Part shown: positions 8,718 through 17,982 of the stretch, piece after piece | Layout: each line of letters begins with the position of its first letter | Position numbering within the stretch: the first letter of the stretch is position 1 | Position numbers and translations under genes: made by a program | Origin: Strigomonas culicis | Taxonomy: Eukaryota > Euglenozoa > Kinetoplastea > Trypanosomatida > Trypanosomatidae | Direction of reading: 5' to 3' | DNA: 41,036 nt | Assembly: GCA_000482145.1 (NCBI GenBank) | Contig: AUXH01000103.1 | Coordinates: 1-41,036, forward strand | Notes under the pieces: generated by a model | Told to the model about the DNA's origin: nothing | The model's input: only the letters and a program-made list of their open reading frames with translations | The model's database searches: none

Positions 8718-10295
8718 CTACGATACCTTACCGCAGAACAGCAGTTGGAGGTGTAGCCACCAACCATTGTAGCAGAGAGCAGACACAGTCCAGCAGAGTG
8801 AGGCGGACACCACGCCAAAGGCGATCCAGGAGAGCAGGCCCACGCCGCTGAAGGTGGGGTCCAGCATGGCATAGCCCCACGGCAGCTCATGCATCTTGGG
8901 AGCATGCGCCGCGTCCGCTTCCGGTGCCACGGTCACCGAGGCGGTGGACGCCGACGCGCGGGGGGGCTCGTCGAAGGTGAAGATGGTGCCAAAGCCGCCC
9001 TCGAACACCTCCAGCAGCGGGTGCTCCCCGTTGGGGACGGGCAGCGGTGCTGTGATGAGCATGCCCTGGCTGCCCACGAGTGACATGGCGGAGGGCTTTC
9101 CGACGGTGACCCACCGCTGCAGCGTCAGATCGGCAGAGAAGAAGAGTACGCGGTCGACTTGTTGGTGCTGGGTGAAGAGCGCATAGGTGCGGCCCGGCAC
9201 GGCGATGCCGACGCCTTGGATGACGACGCGTGGGGGAAGGACATCCCGCATGTGCGGGAAGGATTCGACCTGAGTGGCGCTGGGGGAGCTCTTGATGACG
9301 TGCATGCACTGCTCCTTGCAGTCAAAGATGGCGAACAGATCGGTGTCGGCGTCACTCACCACCGCGGTGCGACTACTCAGGGAGAGGTACGTCGACGCGG
9401 GAGCGAGGGAGCCCAGCAGCGCCTCTGTATACAGCAGAGGATCGCAGTCCTCCGCGGACTTGCTGCTGTGCAGCAGCGCGGGCGGATCGGGCGCCGCCGC
9501 CGCTGTGTCGCGCAGCAGTACCACCCCCACCTCATCCATGTGCAACACGGCGCTGCGGCCGACGACGGTGGAGCGCCACGCGGAGCTGCTGTGGCCGAGG
9601 GGACGGCACCACGCCGCCCGCTCCACCTTGAGAGCCGCACGCAGGCGTGTCGCGACTGGCTTGGAGGGCACGAGCGGCGACACACCGTAGGTGGGCCGCT
9701 CCGGCGCCGCCTCCGCCATCTCCCACCAGGGGTGGATGCAGGAAGCCGTGTCACCACAGTACAGCTTCTGATCGTAGTCCAGACTGAAGCGCGTCCCGTC
9801 CGGTGAAGCGTGGAAGCTGTCGAAGGCGTGCGGCAGCTCGAGCAGCACTTGCAGCGTGCAGTCGAACACAAACGCCTCGTCGTCCTTGCTGGTGCAACAC
9901 AGGAAACGATCGCCCTCGAACTGGACCAGCGACGTGGGTAAGCCAAAGTAGATGGGCAGCGGCACGGAGACCTCAAATTGATTCCCGTCCGCGTTTGACT
10001 GTTGGATGTACAGGGTGCACTCGACGTCCTCAACACACACTGTTTCAGCGCAGTTGCGAGTCAGCACCAGCATCCGGTTCTCCTGTTCACAGAAGTGGAC
10101 GGCTAAAATTTGAGAAGGGGGTGCGAGCTCGACGTAGCCCTCCTTCACACACGCGCCGACGTAGTACAGCCGCTCGCGCATTGTGAAGAGCTCGCGAGCG
10201 ACGCTACGACTCAGGCGGGACACCTTCCCCACTTCCAAGATGTCGCGCTTCGAGAGAAAGGTGCAGATGACACCAAGGGTGTCCACACAGTCCAT
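8718..10295 (-). CDS. F-box-like protein with a C-terminal membrane segment
   Basis: 525 aa from the ATG at 10295 (MDCVDTLGVI). The first 45 residues follow an F-box pattern: hydrophobic helix LGVICTFL, then SKRDILEVGKVSRLSRSVARE, resembling the L-x-x-I-x-x-x-L...RDL-x-x-x-x-x-VS-x-x-x-R consensus. The rest is beta-rich with repeating hydrophobic strands (VLFFSADLTLQRW, LFAIFDCKEQCMHV), suggesting a propeller-like body, though no clean WD repeats are seen. Residues about 484-520 are strongly hydrophobic (GLLSWIAFGVVSASL) and look like one or two membrane helices close to the C-terminus. If real, the protein could be a tail-anchored SCF-type adaptor. That is inference; a plain membrane protein with a chance F-box match is the alternative. 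Confidence 0.7.
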   Translation of the reverse strand: MDCVDTLGVICTFLSKRDILEVGKVSRLSRSVARELFTMRERLYYVGACVKEGYVELAPPSQILAVHFCEQENRMLVLTRNCAETVCVEDVECTLYIQQSNADGNQFEVSVPLPIYFGLPTSLVQFEGDRFLCCTSKDDEAFVFDCTLQVLLELPHAFDSFHASPDGTRFSLDYDQKLYCGDTASCIHPWWEMAEAAPERPTYGVSPLVPSKPVATRLRAALKVERAAWCRPLGHSSSAWRSTVVGRSAVLHMDEVGVVLLRDTAAAAPDPPALLHSSKSAEDCDPLLYTEALLGSLAPASTYLSLSSRTAVVSDADTDLFAIFDCKEQCMHVIKSSPSATQVESFPHMRDVLPPRVVIQGVGIAVPGRTYALFTQHQQVDRVLFFSADLTLQRWVTVGKPSAMSLVGSQGMLITAPLPVPNGEHPLLEVFEGGFGTIFTFDEPPRASASTASVTVAPEADAAHAPKMHELPWGYAMLDPTFSGVGLLSWIAFGVVSASLCWTVSALCYNGWWLHLQLLFCGKVS

Positions 10296-10358
10296 CCTCA
10301 CCAAACTAAATACAGAAAAAAGAAGCAACAAAAGCAAAAGGGGGAAAAAAATAAAAAG

Positions 10359-10362
<4 letters not shown>

Positions 10363-10394
<32 letters not shown>
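10363..10394. repeat. (AT)n microsatellite
   Basis: About 16 alternating AT units in the 5' spacer of the F-box-like gene. Confidence 0.9.
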
Positions 10395-10398
<4 letters not shown>

Positions 10399-10644
10399 TT
10401 ATATATTATAGTATACCTTTTAAGTGGTGCGAGAAACAAAAAAAGGGGGGGCAAAAATGAAAGGTAGAGAATAGGCAACAAGAAAGGAAAACGAGTACAA
10501 CCTCGTGTGGATGTGCACCAAAACATTGTTGGTTTGTTGTTTCTGTTTTGTTATTGTTGTTTTTCGAATAGTTGGTTGATTTGGTATTCGCTTGCTTGCT
10601 TTGTGTTTTATTATACATGCCTATGTTGTCTGTGTGGTGTGGGT

Positions 10645-10655
10645 GTATATGTGTG

Positions 10656-10686
<31 letters not shown>

Positions 10687-10690
10687 ATAT
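10645..10690. repeat. Compound (TG)(TA)n microsatellite
   Basis: Imperfect GTGTATATGTATATG units pass into about 12 pure AT units at 10667-10690. Confidence 0.85.
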
Positions 10691-10772
10691 GTATGAAGGA
10701 AAGAAGTAATTTAGCTCTGCACGATCGAATTCCACGCTGAAAGATTAAGTCGAAAAAGGGGGGGCACAGTCA

Positions 10773-11084
10773 CTACCACTGGGCGATGCTTAGGACAAAG
10801 CATGCAAACTCATCATACGTCAGCGCATCGGGAAACGTATTTGCATATTTCCGAATCTTTTTCTCCGCCTCCACGTCTGTCGGGTCGAGGCCGTAGTGCT
10901 CCATATTCATGTAAAACGTCTTCACCTTTTGCACCGGTAGCGTACCCGATTGATCCTCGTCTAACGTTTCAAAAAGCTCTTGGATACGATTATCCGTGAC
11001 GGGGAGACTGCCAATGTTATGCTCAATCTCATCGCCAGTGAGATGGCGATTATGGCTCTCCGTGACCAATCCACGGTAAGACAT
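10773..11084 (-). CDS. Small EF-hand-like protein
   Basis: 103 aa from the ATG at 11084 to TAG. One loop, DEDQSGTLPVQK, has D1, D3, S5, G6 and T7 of an EF-hand but Lys rather than Glu at position 12, so Ca2+ binding may be weak or absent. A second helix-loop-helix near the C-terminus (ANTFPDALTYDEFACFVLS) has the DEF tail of an EF-hand with a degraded loop. The protein is acidic with no signal peptide or membrane helix. Small EF-hand proteins of this size are common in flagellated protists, but a flagellar role is only a guess. Hand-counted GC at third positions is 21 of the first 40 codons, lower than adjacent genes. Confidence 0.75.
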   Translation of the reverse strand: MSYRGLVTESHNRHLTGDEIEHNIGSLPVTDNRIQELFETLDEDQSGTLPVQKVKTFYMNMEHYGLDPTDVEAEKKIRKYANTFPDALTYDEFACFVLSIAQW

Positions 11085-11564
11085 CGCTTCTTTTGTTTCT
11101 TTTTTCCTGATAGATGCTGAGTTCCGAAAGAGTCGATACTATTGAAAAACAGTACGATTTGAAGAAAAAAATATAGATTAACAGCTTACTTCTACCAAAT
11201 ATCAAAAATGTAGTAGAAGCAAAACAACGAGTATAACAACAAAGACTATATATATATATATATATATATATTTAGCCGTGAAGAATAGAAATGAAACAAA
11301 GAAATGGAGCTCAAAACAAAAGACAGTGGGAACAAAAAAGTAAGAAGCTGTAAAAAAGAAAGAACGAAGGAAGGAAGATTGAAAAGCATATTAAAACAGG
11401 AGGTTGGTCATGTTATCAGTACATTCTTTATTCAAATATCAGCACAACAATAAATGAAAAAAGGCGTCTAGGCGATAGTACGGTAAGCACATGGTTAGGT
11501 GTAGCCTTAAAACAACAGCAGGTGCAACACAAACATGAACAGAAGAACGTGTCAGGTGTTCTTT
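11085..11564. other. Intergenic spacer with (TA)n
   Basis: AT-rich with a (TA)13 run at 11247-11272. No gene seen; expected to hold the 3' UTR of the J-like gene and the splice acceptor of the EF-hand gene. Confidence 0.55.
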
Positions 11565-11936
11565 TCAGGATGTCTTTTGATCATTGAGAAGCGACTCCGC
11601 CTGCATTTCCAACAGCCTTGTTCGTCTCTCCAAGCGCTCAATCTCATCTCGGTCGGCAATGGCGCTCTTCAGCACGCTGTTGAATGCCTCGACCTCCTTC
11701 GCGCGCATGCCATCATCGAGAAGCCTCATCTTTGCATCCTCAAGCTTCTTCCTTGCCTGCATGGCAGTTCGGCTTCGAAACAAGGGCTTTAGTGGGGTGA
11801 CCTTGGTATTAAACTGCTTCACGACGAGTGCGTTGTCACACTGACGGGGATTGATCTCCAGCACCTCAAATGCATTCTTGCACCTCATGATGCGCTCGAT
11901 CTCCCGCTCCACGTCACTAGATACGACCAGTGCCAT
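11565..11936 (-). CDS. J-domain-like protein lacking the HPD motif
   Basis: 123 aa from the ATG at 11936. Residues about 22-75 resemble helices I-IV of a J domain: AFEVLEI matches the first helix (YEVLGV type), VKQFNTKVTPLKP the second helix, and AMQARKKLEDAKMRLLDD the third and fourth. The HPD tripeptide needed to stimulate Hsp70 ATPase is replaced by TPLKP, so it would be a J-like rather than a true J protein. The C-terminal half is a charged coiled-coil-like helix (EIERLERRTRLLEMQ). No targeting peptide. Such proteins can act as scaffolds or regulators of true Hsp40s. Chance resemblance in a small helical protein is the alternative. Confidence 0.7.
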   Translation of the reverse strand: MALVVSSDVEREIERIMRCKNAFEVLEINPRQCDNALVVKQFNTKVTPLKPLFRSRTAMQARKKLEDAKMRLLDDGMRAKEVEAFNSVLKSAIADRDEIERLERRTRLLEMQAESLLNDQKTS

Positions 11937-12242
11937 TTGTAGCTATAATAAGGGGGGGGATAATACAATCACTATAAAAAGGAATGAAATGAAATGGGTA
12001 GTGGGAGAAAAGAGAACACTTTCGGTTTACAATCTCATTTGGCACATGGTCACAATGGAATTTGACTAGGCATCACACACACACACACACACACACACAA
12101 AGATGAAGAATGCAATAGACACAAACAAATACACGTGAAAAGCGTACGTACACATCCATGGGCGGAATTTGGAGAAGCAGATACAATATCATTCACCGCC
12201 CTGCAAGCTGAGGTGTACATGTTTATAAAGCAGCAAGCGTGC
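11937..12242. other. Intergenic spacer with dinucleotide repeat
   Basis: 306 bases downstream of the WD40 gene and upstream of the J-like gene. Contains the (CA)13 run at 12074-12099 and a G8 run near 11953-11960, which is C8 in the transcribed sense near the J-like gene start. No gene seen. Confidence 0.5.
12074..12099. repeat. (CA)13, reading (GT)13 in the transcribed sense
   Basis: Pure dinucleotide repeat about 144 bases beyond the WD40 gene stop codon, so probably in its 3' UTR. A (GT)18 run lies 3' of the CLP1-like gene in the other arm, with the same sense orientation. Confidence 0.95.
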
Positions 12243-13433
12243 TTAACTGCACAGCTGCTGCCCTTCGCCGCTCTTGGTCCCTTTGATCAAGTCCATGGAC
12301 AGGAGAGCGCCTAGATGCAGCTGAATGCGCTTGGTGTACGCGCTGCGCCGGTCGCGCGGGTCCACGACCCACTGGATGACAGAGCCATCGCTCGCGCAGG
12401 CAGCGATGACGACAACGGACGACGTCGGTGGACACGCGAGAACAGCAATCGAGCTGAAGGTGTTCATGAACGGCATGCAGTGGCGCCGCGTCACAAAGGC
12501 TGTGCAGGTGAACACCTGGCGAGGCTCGCGCACCGTGCACACCGCCAGCGTCTCATCCTCCGCGGCGCTGGCCAACCACTCGGCGTTCTCCGAGAAGCGA
12601 GCGCTGGTGGGTGGAGACTGATGGACCCCCGAGAGGAGACTCAGCTGCAGCAGGCGAAGCACATCGTCGCCCATCTGCTTGGTGTGGTGTCCGGAGAGAT
12701 AGTTGTACAAGACCAGCATGGACCCGTTCGAAATGGCGATGAGATTGGTGCGGAAGGAGACCTCGAACACCTGGATGCTCTGGCCCCTCGTGTAGTCCAG
12801 GCGGGAGAGCTGCACGCCCTCCACTGGGTCCCACTGGCAGATAACGCCGTCATCGCCCGTGCTGAACAAGTAGAGCACGTCCGCCGGCTTGCTGAACTTG
12901 ACGAAGTGCACCCAGTCCGTGTGGCCAGTTAGGTGATGCATCTCCTGCATCGTTGCTGACCACACCGTCACAGTGGCGTTCCCGCCGCCGGTGGCACAGT
13001 AGGCGCCGTCGGGTGTGGCCGTGATGCAAAGAATGTTCTGCACGTAGCCGCAGAAAACAGGGTCCTTGTTGGTTTCTAGGCTGCGCGTGATGCGGTTGAT
13101 GCCGTTGGAGCTGCACACAAGCACATGACTCCCTGCCGCCGTAATGCCCGATAGTTCGCCCGGACACGGGTTCAAAATAGAGTTGCTTGTCTGGAAGGTA
13201 TAGCCGTAGCACTGGATGGTCTGGACCGCATCGCGCGACACCACAGCAAGTACCTCGTCGGAGTCCATGAACTCGGCAACCGAGCGCAAGCAAAAAGAAT
13301 TGATGGAGTTCCGCAGCATCAGGCTGCCTAGAAATTGTTGTGACGCAAAAAGGGGTGTTGGCTTGCTAGAGTAGGTGGGCCCTCCCCCTATGGACACCGC
13401 ATAGCGATTGATGGAGTCTAAAATATCCTGCAT
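12243..13433 (-). CDS. WD40-repeat protein
   Basis: 396 aa from the ATG at 13433 (MQDILDSINRY); the few codons upstream offer only a TTG. Several WD-type units are visible: DGAYCATGGGNATVTVWSA, TGHTDWVHFVKFS followed by TGDDGVICQWD, SENAEWLASAAEDETLAVC and ACASDGSVIQWV. These have the GH and W/V-D strand signatures of a seven-bladed propeller, so the protein is most likely a scaffold for a complex. No extra enzymatic domain, signal peptide or membrane helix is evident. I cannot say which complex it joins. Third positions are GC-rich in the middle (19 of 20 codons near 12.8 kb), in contrast to the two genes closer to the strand switch. Confidence 0.85.
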   Translation of the reverse strand: MQDILDSINRYAVSIGGGPTYSSKPTPLFASQQFLGSLMLRNSINSFCLRSVAEFMDSDEVLAVVSRDAVQTIQCYGYTFQTSNSILNPCPGELSGITAAGSHVLVCSSNGINRITRSLETNKDPVFCGYVQNILCITATPDGAYCATGGGNATVTVWSATMQEMHHLTGHTDWVHFVKFSKPADVLYLFSTGDDGVICQWDPVEGVQLSRLDYTRGQSIQVFEVSFRTNLIAISNGSMLVLYNYLSGHHTKQMGDDVLRLLQLSLLSGVHQSPPTSARFSENAEWLASAAEDETLAVCTVREPRQVFTCTAFVTRRHCMPFMNTFSSIAVLACPPTSSVVVIAACASDGSVIQWVVDPRDRRSAYTKRIQLHLGALLSMDLIKGTKSGEGQQLCS

Positions 13434-13672
13434 AGAAGCAATACCTTTCAACCACAGCTAAACTCAAAACAATGAAAAAAAAAGAAAAAAAAACGGATGA
13501 AAGTGGGAGAGACGCTTGCAGACTTGAAGGGTAAAAAAAGAAAAAGTAGATGTATTTGCAAGTACACAGTAGCCATCCAAGTCATGCGGAAACAAGTAAT
13601 AAGGATAATGGGGAGAATAATGATAACAATGGATGTAGAGAGTGAGAGAGAATTCAGTCCTCTTCCATTACC

Positions 13673-14278
13673 TTACTTCCAGAAGAACAGCCTCTTCATC
13701 AACGGCTTTTCCTTACCTTTCTCCTCGGCCACGGTATCAACCGCCTTTTCTTCCTTTGGTGTCGCCAATCCCATATTCATAATCTTGCGCTCATGGAGCG
13801 CCACGTAGGGTTTATACCTTACCTTGTCCTTTTCCACCGCAGGAACGTTGAATTCCCTAATCACCAACGGATCTGTCACGCGCCATCCGTACACGGGGTC
13901 AGGCTCACCAGTGAGATATGGGTGCTTGCTGGGGTTCGGCGGTTTACCACCTCTGAAGTACAGCTTCGCGCCGCTCTTGTGCCATGCGCCTTGCATCATC
14001 ATGTTCAAGACGCGGGGAATGCTCTCTGGATTACGGCGAAGATTGCCCTTCAATTTGGACAACGGATGCGAGCGGTGCAGACCAATACCATAGCCAGTCC
14101 CATCTGCACCTTCGTCCATCCACACTGGCCACGTATTTTTGTGTGTCAATTTGTTGGAAATGTCTTTGGGGTGGCGGTCCTGATCATATGGTGTGTCGTG
14201 GAAAGGTTTCACAAACGGGTAAGTTGTTGGTGCATTGTGAAAAACACCCCTCCTTCGGATGATGCTACGCGTTAACAT
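13673..14278 (-). CDS. Probable mitochondrial protein, possibly a mitoribosome component
   Basis: 201 aa. The N-terminus, MLTRSIIRRRGVFHNAP, is basic, free of acidic residues and amphipathic, as in mitochondrial targeting peptides. The body is rich in Pro, Lys, Arg and aromatic residues with little secondary-structure regularity (KNTWPVWMDEGADGTGYG, HPLSKLKGNLRRN, GGKPPNPSKHPYLTGEPDPVYGW) and ends in a basic tail. That composition is common in kinetoplastid-specific mitochondrial ribosomal proteins, which is the basis for the tentative call. I do not recognise a specific family. Hand-counted third-position GC is 20 of the first 40 codons, intermediate between neighbours. Confidence 0.65.
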   Translation of the reverse strand: MLTRSIIRRRGVFHNAPTTYPFVKPFHDTPYDQDRHPKDISNKLTHKNTWPVWMDEGADGTGYGIGLHRSHPLSKLKGNLRRNPESIPRVLNMMMQGAWHKSGAKLYFRGGKPPNPSKHPYLTGEPDPVYGWRVTDPLVIREFNVPAVEKDKVRYKPYVALHERKIMNMGLATPKEEKAVDTVAEEKGKEKPLMKRLFFWK

Positions 14279-14634
14279 TTTCTACAGCTTGTTCTAAATC
14301 GGCTTCCGATATTAAAAAGGATAAAGAAAAAAAAAGAGGAGGAAAAGAAAACGAACTAGAGGGTACTGAGTTACTGCACAGGATTTCGACGCTAGTCTGA
14401 AAAAAAAAAAGCACCAAATAGAGGAAGGGGAAAAAACAAATAACTTTAGATTCTATGTTAAGTAAAGTATGAAATGGTAACACTTGTGGTAGTAGTAAGT
14501 CTATGAAAAAAAAAAAGGTGTATGCACATGCATATATATAGTGGTGTATGTGTGCGTGTGTGTCTTTTTATTATTGTTGTTTTCTATGTGTTGTCTCATG
14601 TATTGCTTCCGTGTCGCCAACGTGTCATTTATCA
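14279..14634. other. Intergenic spacer
   Basis: AT-rich. A/G-rich plus strand at 14318-14350 and 14400-14440 gives pyrimidine tracts upstream of the 13673-14278 gene. TG/TA-rich short repeats lie at 14530-14560. No gene seen. Confidence 0.5.
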
Positions 14635-16398
14635 CTACAACTTGTATGGTTTTCTAAACGGATAGAAGATAGTATTGTCTAAGCGCGGCAGAATAGGTGG
14701 CGCTTTAACTCTCCGCCTAACAGTAGCTTGCGAATACGGATCGTATCTTGAGAATTCAACCTCAAATTTCAGCTTTTGTCGCGAAATAGCAGACGAAGTA
14801 AAATCCGAAGTGTTGGTAATTTGCCATGTGCCCAGAATAGGTGATGCAAATGCGCCAACAATAATGTCCTGGGCATTATACTCGAGACCCGCACGCGCCA
14901 CTACAAATTCGTACTTGATACCCACCACCATATTTTCACATTTCCGTTCTATGGTATTGTAAGTGCTGCTGTTGGCAACTGTTGCACTCAACCCGCTAAT
15001 GGATATCCACATGGACGTGTCATTTGCTAAAGCATCGCTCGTTTGGCCGACAACATTAATAATTGAAGAAGTACTCAAAACACTAATAATGGTGTCATAG
15101 GAACCAGAGCTGCACAGATTTATTAGCTCCGATTCCGAAAAATTCTTGTAACATCCACTTGCAATGACCGAGTACATGAAACCCACTTTTCTATAATTCT
15201 CCAAAGAGCAGTCGCGCCCTCCGCTGGGAATGGCAAACCCACTCATTCTCTCTGAAATAGCCTGGCTGCCAGTAGTGCTGTTGGTTTCCAACGTTCCAGC
15301 ACGTATTTTTAACCCAGGGAGATAGCCTGGGGTTGCCGAAATAATATTCTCTGGAATTGTTTGGTTTGACATGCGAAAAAAGGATTGATATGTCAGAGGC
15401 ACAAATGAACTAATTGGCACATCCTTTATATATACACTAACACTAGCAGCAACCACTTTATTATCCAGGGTACTATTGTATTCAAAGACGGTAGTCACCT
15501 TTGTGATGGCATTCGTGCACAAGTCTGTATCCAGCACTGTCGAATAAGTGCTATTAGCAGGAACAACAGAAGGATCTAGTGTCATCACTAAATTATTATT
15601 CTGATCGTAGATGTGAAGCGTGATTGGGGTGGTTTCGGTCCCTGCCGTCGCATTACCGCCAGGGTTATAGAGATACAAGTTAGTAAAATATGAAATTGGC
15701 ATGGCTTCACATAAGCGACTAGCAAGAAACATACAAGACACACCTTCAACCGGGGACAAAAAGGTAACACTTTGGCCTGGAAATCTGCAATCTCCTCTGG
15801 AGTCTGATGATGGGATTTGAAAAGTCCCGGCATTCCTGAAGTCTGTCGAGGTGCTGGCAGTTCTTTTCAAGAGTGACATTGGTTCTCCTATCTGGAATCC
15901 GGCGTTGCCTTCGGAATAGTTCCATACAAAACTAGAACCTACAGGCTTGGACACGCTTGTGGGGACACTAAAATACTTATACAGGTCACTAGGGTGATTT
16001 GCTCTCACAACACAGATGGCGTTGAGACCTTGAGTCTTTTTATCAATGTAGATGTCGTTTTGGTTATTGATTCGCTTAATGTCGGTCGCGCTTGTTTTCG
16101 GGTAACAATATCGAATACTGGGCGCACTATTCATTTCTGGGAGACAGAATTCGAATGCGCTTACGGTTGCTGGCGTACAATCTGGATCACAGCAACAATT
16201 TATGTCACATAACCCCCAGGTCACATCACACATGCACTCACCGAGGTATGGAGAGTTTAGACTTCGCGTACTTGTAGCATTTGCGTTAACAGCCTCCCAA
16301 TCAATTGGATATGTATCTGTGGAATATGCATTAATGTCAGTAAAAAAAATCACAGCGAAAAGAAAAAGAAAACACTTCTCTATGAGTGGCATTTTCAT
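14635..16398 (-). CDS. Tectonic-family protein (ciliary transition zone)
   Basis: 587 aa from the ATG at 16398 (a second ATG two codons on is also possible). A hydrophobic signal peptide spans about residues 6-25. The diagnostic Tectonic cysteine cluster follows at 53-74: GECMCDVTWGL then CDINCCCDPDC. The remainder is a large beta-rich extracellular-type region with many N-glycosylation sequons (for example NATS, NYSE, NSTT, NTSD) and scattered cysteines. No C-terminal membrane helix is seen; the chain ends in a basic, aromatic tail. In other eukaryotes Tectonics belong to the MKS/B9 complex at the ciliary transition zone, where they help gate membrane-protein entry; a role at the base of the flagellum is inferred. 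Codons are AT-rich (14 of 40 third positions G/C near the start), unlike genes farther left. Confidence 0.9.
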   Translation of the reverse strand: MKMPLIEKCFLFLFAVIFFTDINAYSTDTYPIDWEAVNANATSTRSLNSPYLGECMCDVTWGLCDINCCCDPDCTPATVSAFEFCLPEMNSAPSIRYCYPKTSATDIKRINNQNDIYIDKKTQGLNAICVVRANHPSDLYKYFSVPTSVSKPVGSSFVWNYSEGNAGFQIGEPMSLLKRTASTSTDFRNAGTFQIPSSDSRGDCRFPGQSVTFLSPVEGVSCMFLASRLCEAMPISYFTNLYLYNPGGNATAGTETTPITLHIYDQNNNLVMTLDPSVVPANSTYSTVLDTDLCTNAITKVTTVFEYNSTLDNKVVAASVSVYIKDVPISSFVPLTYQSFFRMSNQTIPENIISATPGYLPGLKIRAGTLETNSTTGSQAISERMSGFAIPSGGRDCSLENYRKVGFMYSVIASGCYKNFSESELINLCSSGSYDTIISVLSTSSIINVVGQTSDALANDTSMWISISGLSATVANSSTYNTIERKCENMVVGIKYEFVVARAGLEYNAQDIIVGAFASPILGTWQITNTSDFTSSAISRQKLKFEVEFSRYDPYSQATVRRRVKAPPILPRLDNTIFYPFRKPYKL

Positions 16399-16883
16399 TT
16401 TTTTTTCCACAGCCTAGAGGAAGCACTGGAGCGAGAAAGAAAAAAACGAAAATATGAAGGACTAAATATATTTTTAAAAGGGTATTTATTAAAAGAAAGA
16501 AGAAAAACGGAGCATATATAACATGTATAAGAAGTTCTCCATTTGTATCACATAATTAACAAAAAAAAAGTTAATTCTGCTACAGTCTTAAGCGAACTTA
16601 CACTCTGCATATCATGAACATGAAAGAGAAATAAATACAACAAAAGATACATGTGTACCATTCTATATTATTGACTTCATTCTCAAAGAAAAATATGTTA
16701 CGGTTACAAAGCCACTTACAATAAAAGGTATTATTATCATACTATTGTTACTATCGTGTTTCCAATTATTAATTAACAACAACAAGAAAGAGAATCACTT
16801 TTTTTTTATTATTGGCATTCGCCGATTGAACGATAATACATATGTATTCATACATAAATATATATGTATATAAAAATGTACAT

Positions 16884-16921
<38 letters not shown>

Positions 16922-17031
16922 GTATTTCTTTTTGTATTTTTTTTTATTTTTGTTTTTTGTTTTTTTTTTAATTCGGTACGTATATAAATGTAAAGCTGTG
17001 AATATGTGTTCCTGACAGGTGTAATCTATAG
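16399..17031. other. AT-rich spacer with TA-rich palindromic tract
   Basis: No gene seen. Bases 16835-16925 are made of TATA, ATGTAT and ACATAT units able to form small hairpins, followed by T-rich sequence on the plus strand (16925-16975). Confidence 0.5.
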
Positions 17032-17700
17032 TTAATACAAGGAAAATGCACTTAAAAAGGTATACAGCTTGGCATCAATCACCACACGGTGACCATCTTG
17101 CTCTTTTTGTGTTACATAACCAAGAGCATTCTTCAGAGCCTCTTTTTTATTGTCAAATGGCAAGAGAATAATTTCGATGTCTTCGCAGTCATCCAAAGTC
17201 TGCTTAGGTGAAATATTATCTTCTCGATCACCATCTACATTAATATGCACCATGCTTCCACAGCTGTCCGTCATTCCAGGTTCGTAGCACATCGGTTTCG
17301 ATGTTGACACCACATCCTCCTCAAAAGCAGTGTACCCGGTTTCTTCTTTCAGCTCTCTCAACGCTGCTGTCGTTACAGATTCCCCCTTATCAATCAGACC
17401 AGCAGGAAATTCAAGCGCCACAGCATCAAGGGGGGGTCTGTATTGCCCCACAAGAACAAGGAACTTACTTCCTCCTTTGCTAACTATAGCGGTCATTTCC
17501 ACAGCATCAACGGGGATGGGACACGGGCTTTGCTTAAAGGCGTCAAAGGGAGTTTCACGTGTAGTTCGCTGTGTAATTTCCCAGCACCCTTTATAGGGAT
17601 TTTGGTCACCCACACGTGATTCGTAATTCAGAAAGCAGAAGCGCTGGAATTTTCCTTCCGCTACTTTTTCGATATTCGTTCTATGGTACGCTCGTTTCAT
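17032..17700 (-). CDS. Nudix hydrolase, ADP-sugar pyrophosphatase (NUDT5-like)
   Basis: 222 aa from the ATG at 17700 (MKRAYHRTNI); 8 further codons upstream begin with GTG only. A perfect Nudix box (G-x5-E-x7-REU-x-EE-x-G-U) spans G101-Y123: G101, E107, R115-E116, E119-E120, G122. Family resemblance to NUDT5-type enzymes is clear: VAEGKFQRF near the N-terminus, WEITQRTTR (40-48), LVGQYRPP (84-90) and ALEFPAGLID before the box. Such enzymes split ADP-ribose or related ADP-sugars into AMP and a sugar phosphate. No targeting sequence is evident. This is the first gene of the leftward unit, next to the strand switch, and its codon use is mixed (19 of the first 40 third positions G/C). Confidence 0.92.
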   Translation of the reverse strand: MKRAYHRTNIEKVAEGKFQRFCFLNYESRVGDQNPYKGCWEITQRTTRETPFDAFKQSPCPIPVDAVEMTAIVSKGGSKFLVLVGQYRPPLDAVALEFPAGLIDKGESVTTAALRELKEETGYTAFEEDVVSTSKPMCYEPGMTDSCGSMVHINVDGDREDNISPKQTLDDCEDIEIILLPFDNKKEALKNALGYVTQKEQDGHRVVIDAKLYTFLSAFSLY

Positions 17701-17967
17701 TGGTTCACGTAAGTATTTATGCACGCACCAATATTAAAATAAATAATCAATCCCGGTGAAGTAAATTGCAGTGTGTTTTAAAAGGGAGTAACTAATAATA
17801 AAAGATGCGTTTTCCTTTTCTTTGCAGAGAATGACAAAGGAAAAAAGCAGTCACTCTTATTTCGGTAAAACCAATCCCGCGTTCCAAGCAACAGTTACAG
17901 AAAAACAAAAACCACATGACGCGCCCTGGTCGCAGAAACACAATTCACACTTTCACCTGCACAATTG

Positions 17968-17982
17968 CCCCCCCCCCCCCCC
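17968..17982. repeat. C15 tract in the left half of the strand switch
   Basis: Homopolymer run, reading G15 in the leftward-transcribed sense. Counterparts on the other side are G12 at 20251-20262 and G13 at 20834-20846. Confidence 0.95.

Larger units (their letters stand above)
10296..10772. other. Intergenic spacer with two TA microsatellites
   Basis: Purine-rich plus strand directly upstream of the F-box-like gene (10312-10360), which is the polypyrimidine side on the transcribed strand. Two TA-rich repeats lie at 10363-10394 and 10645-10690. No gene seen. Confidence 0.55.
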
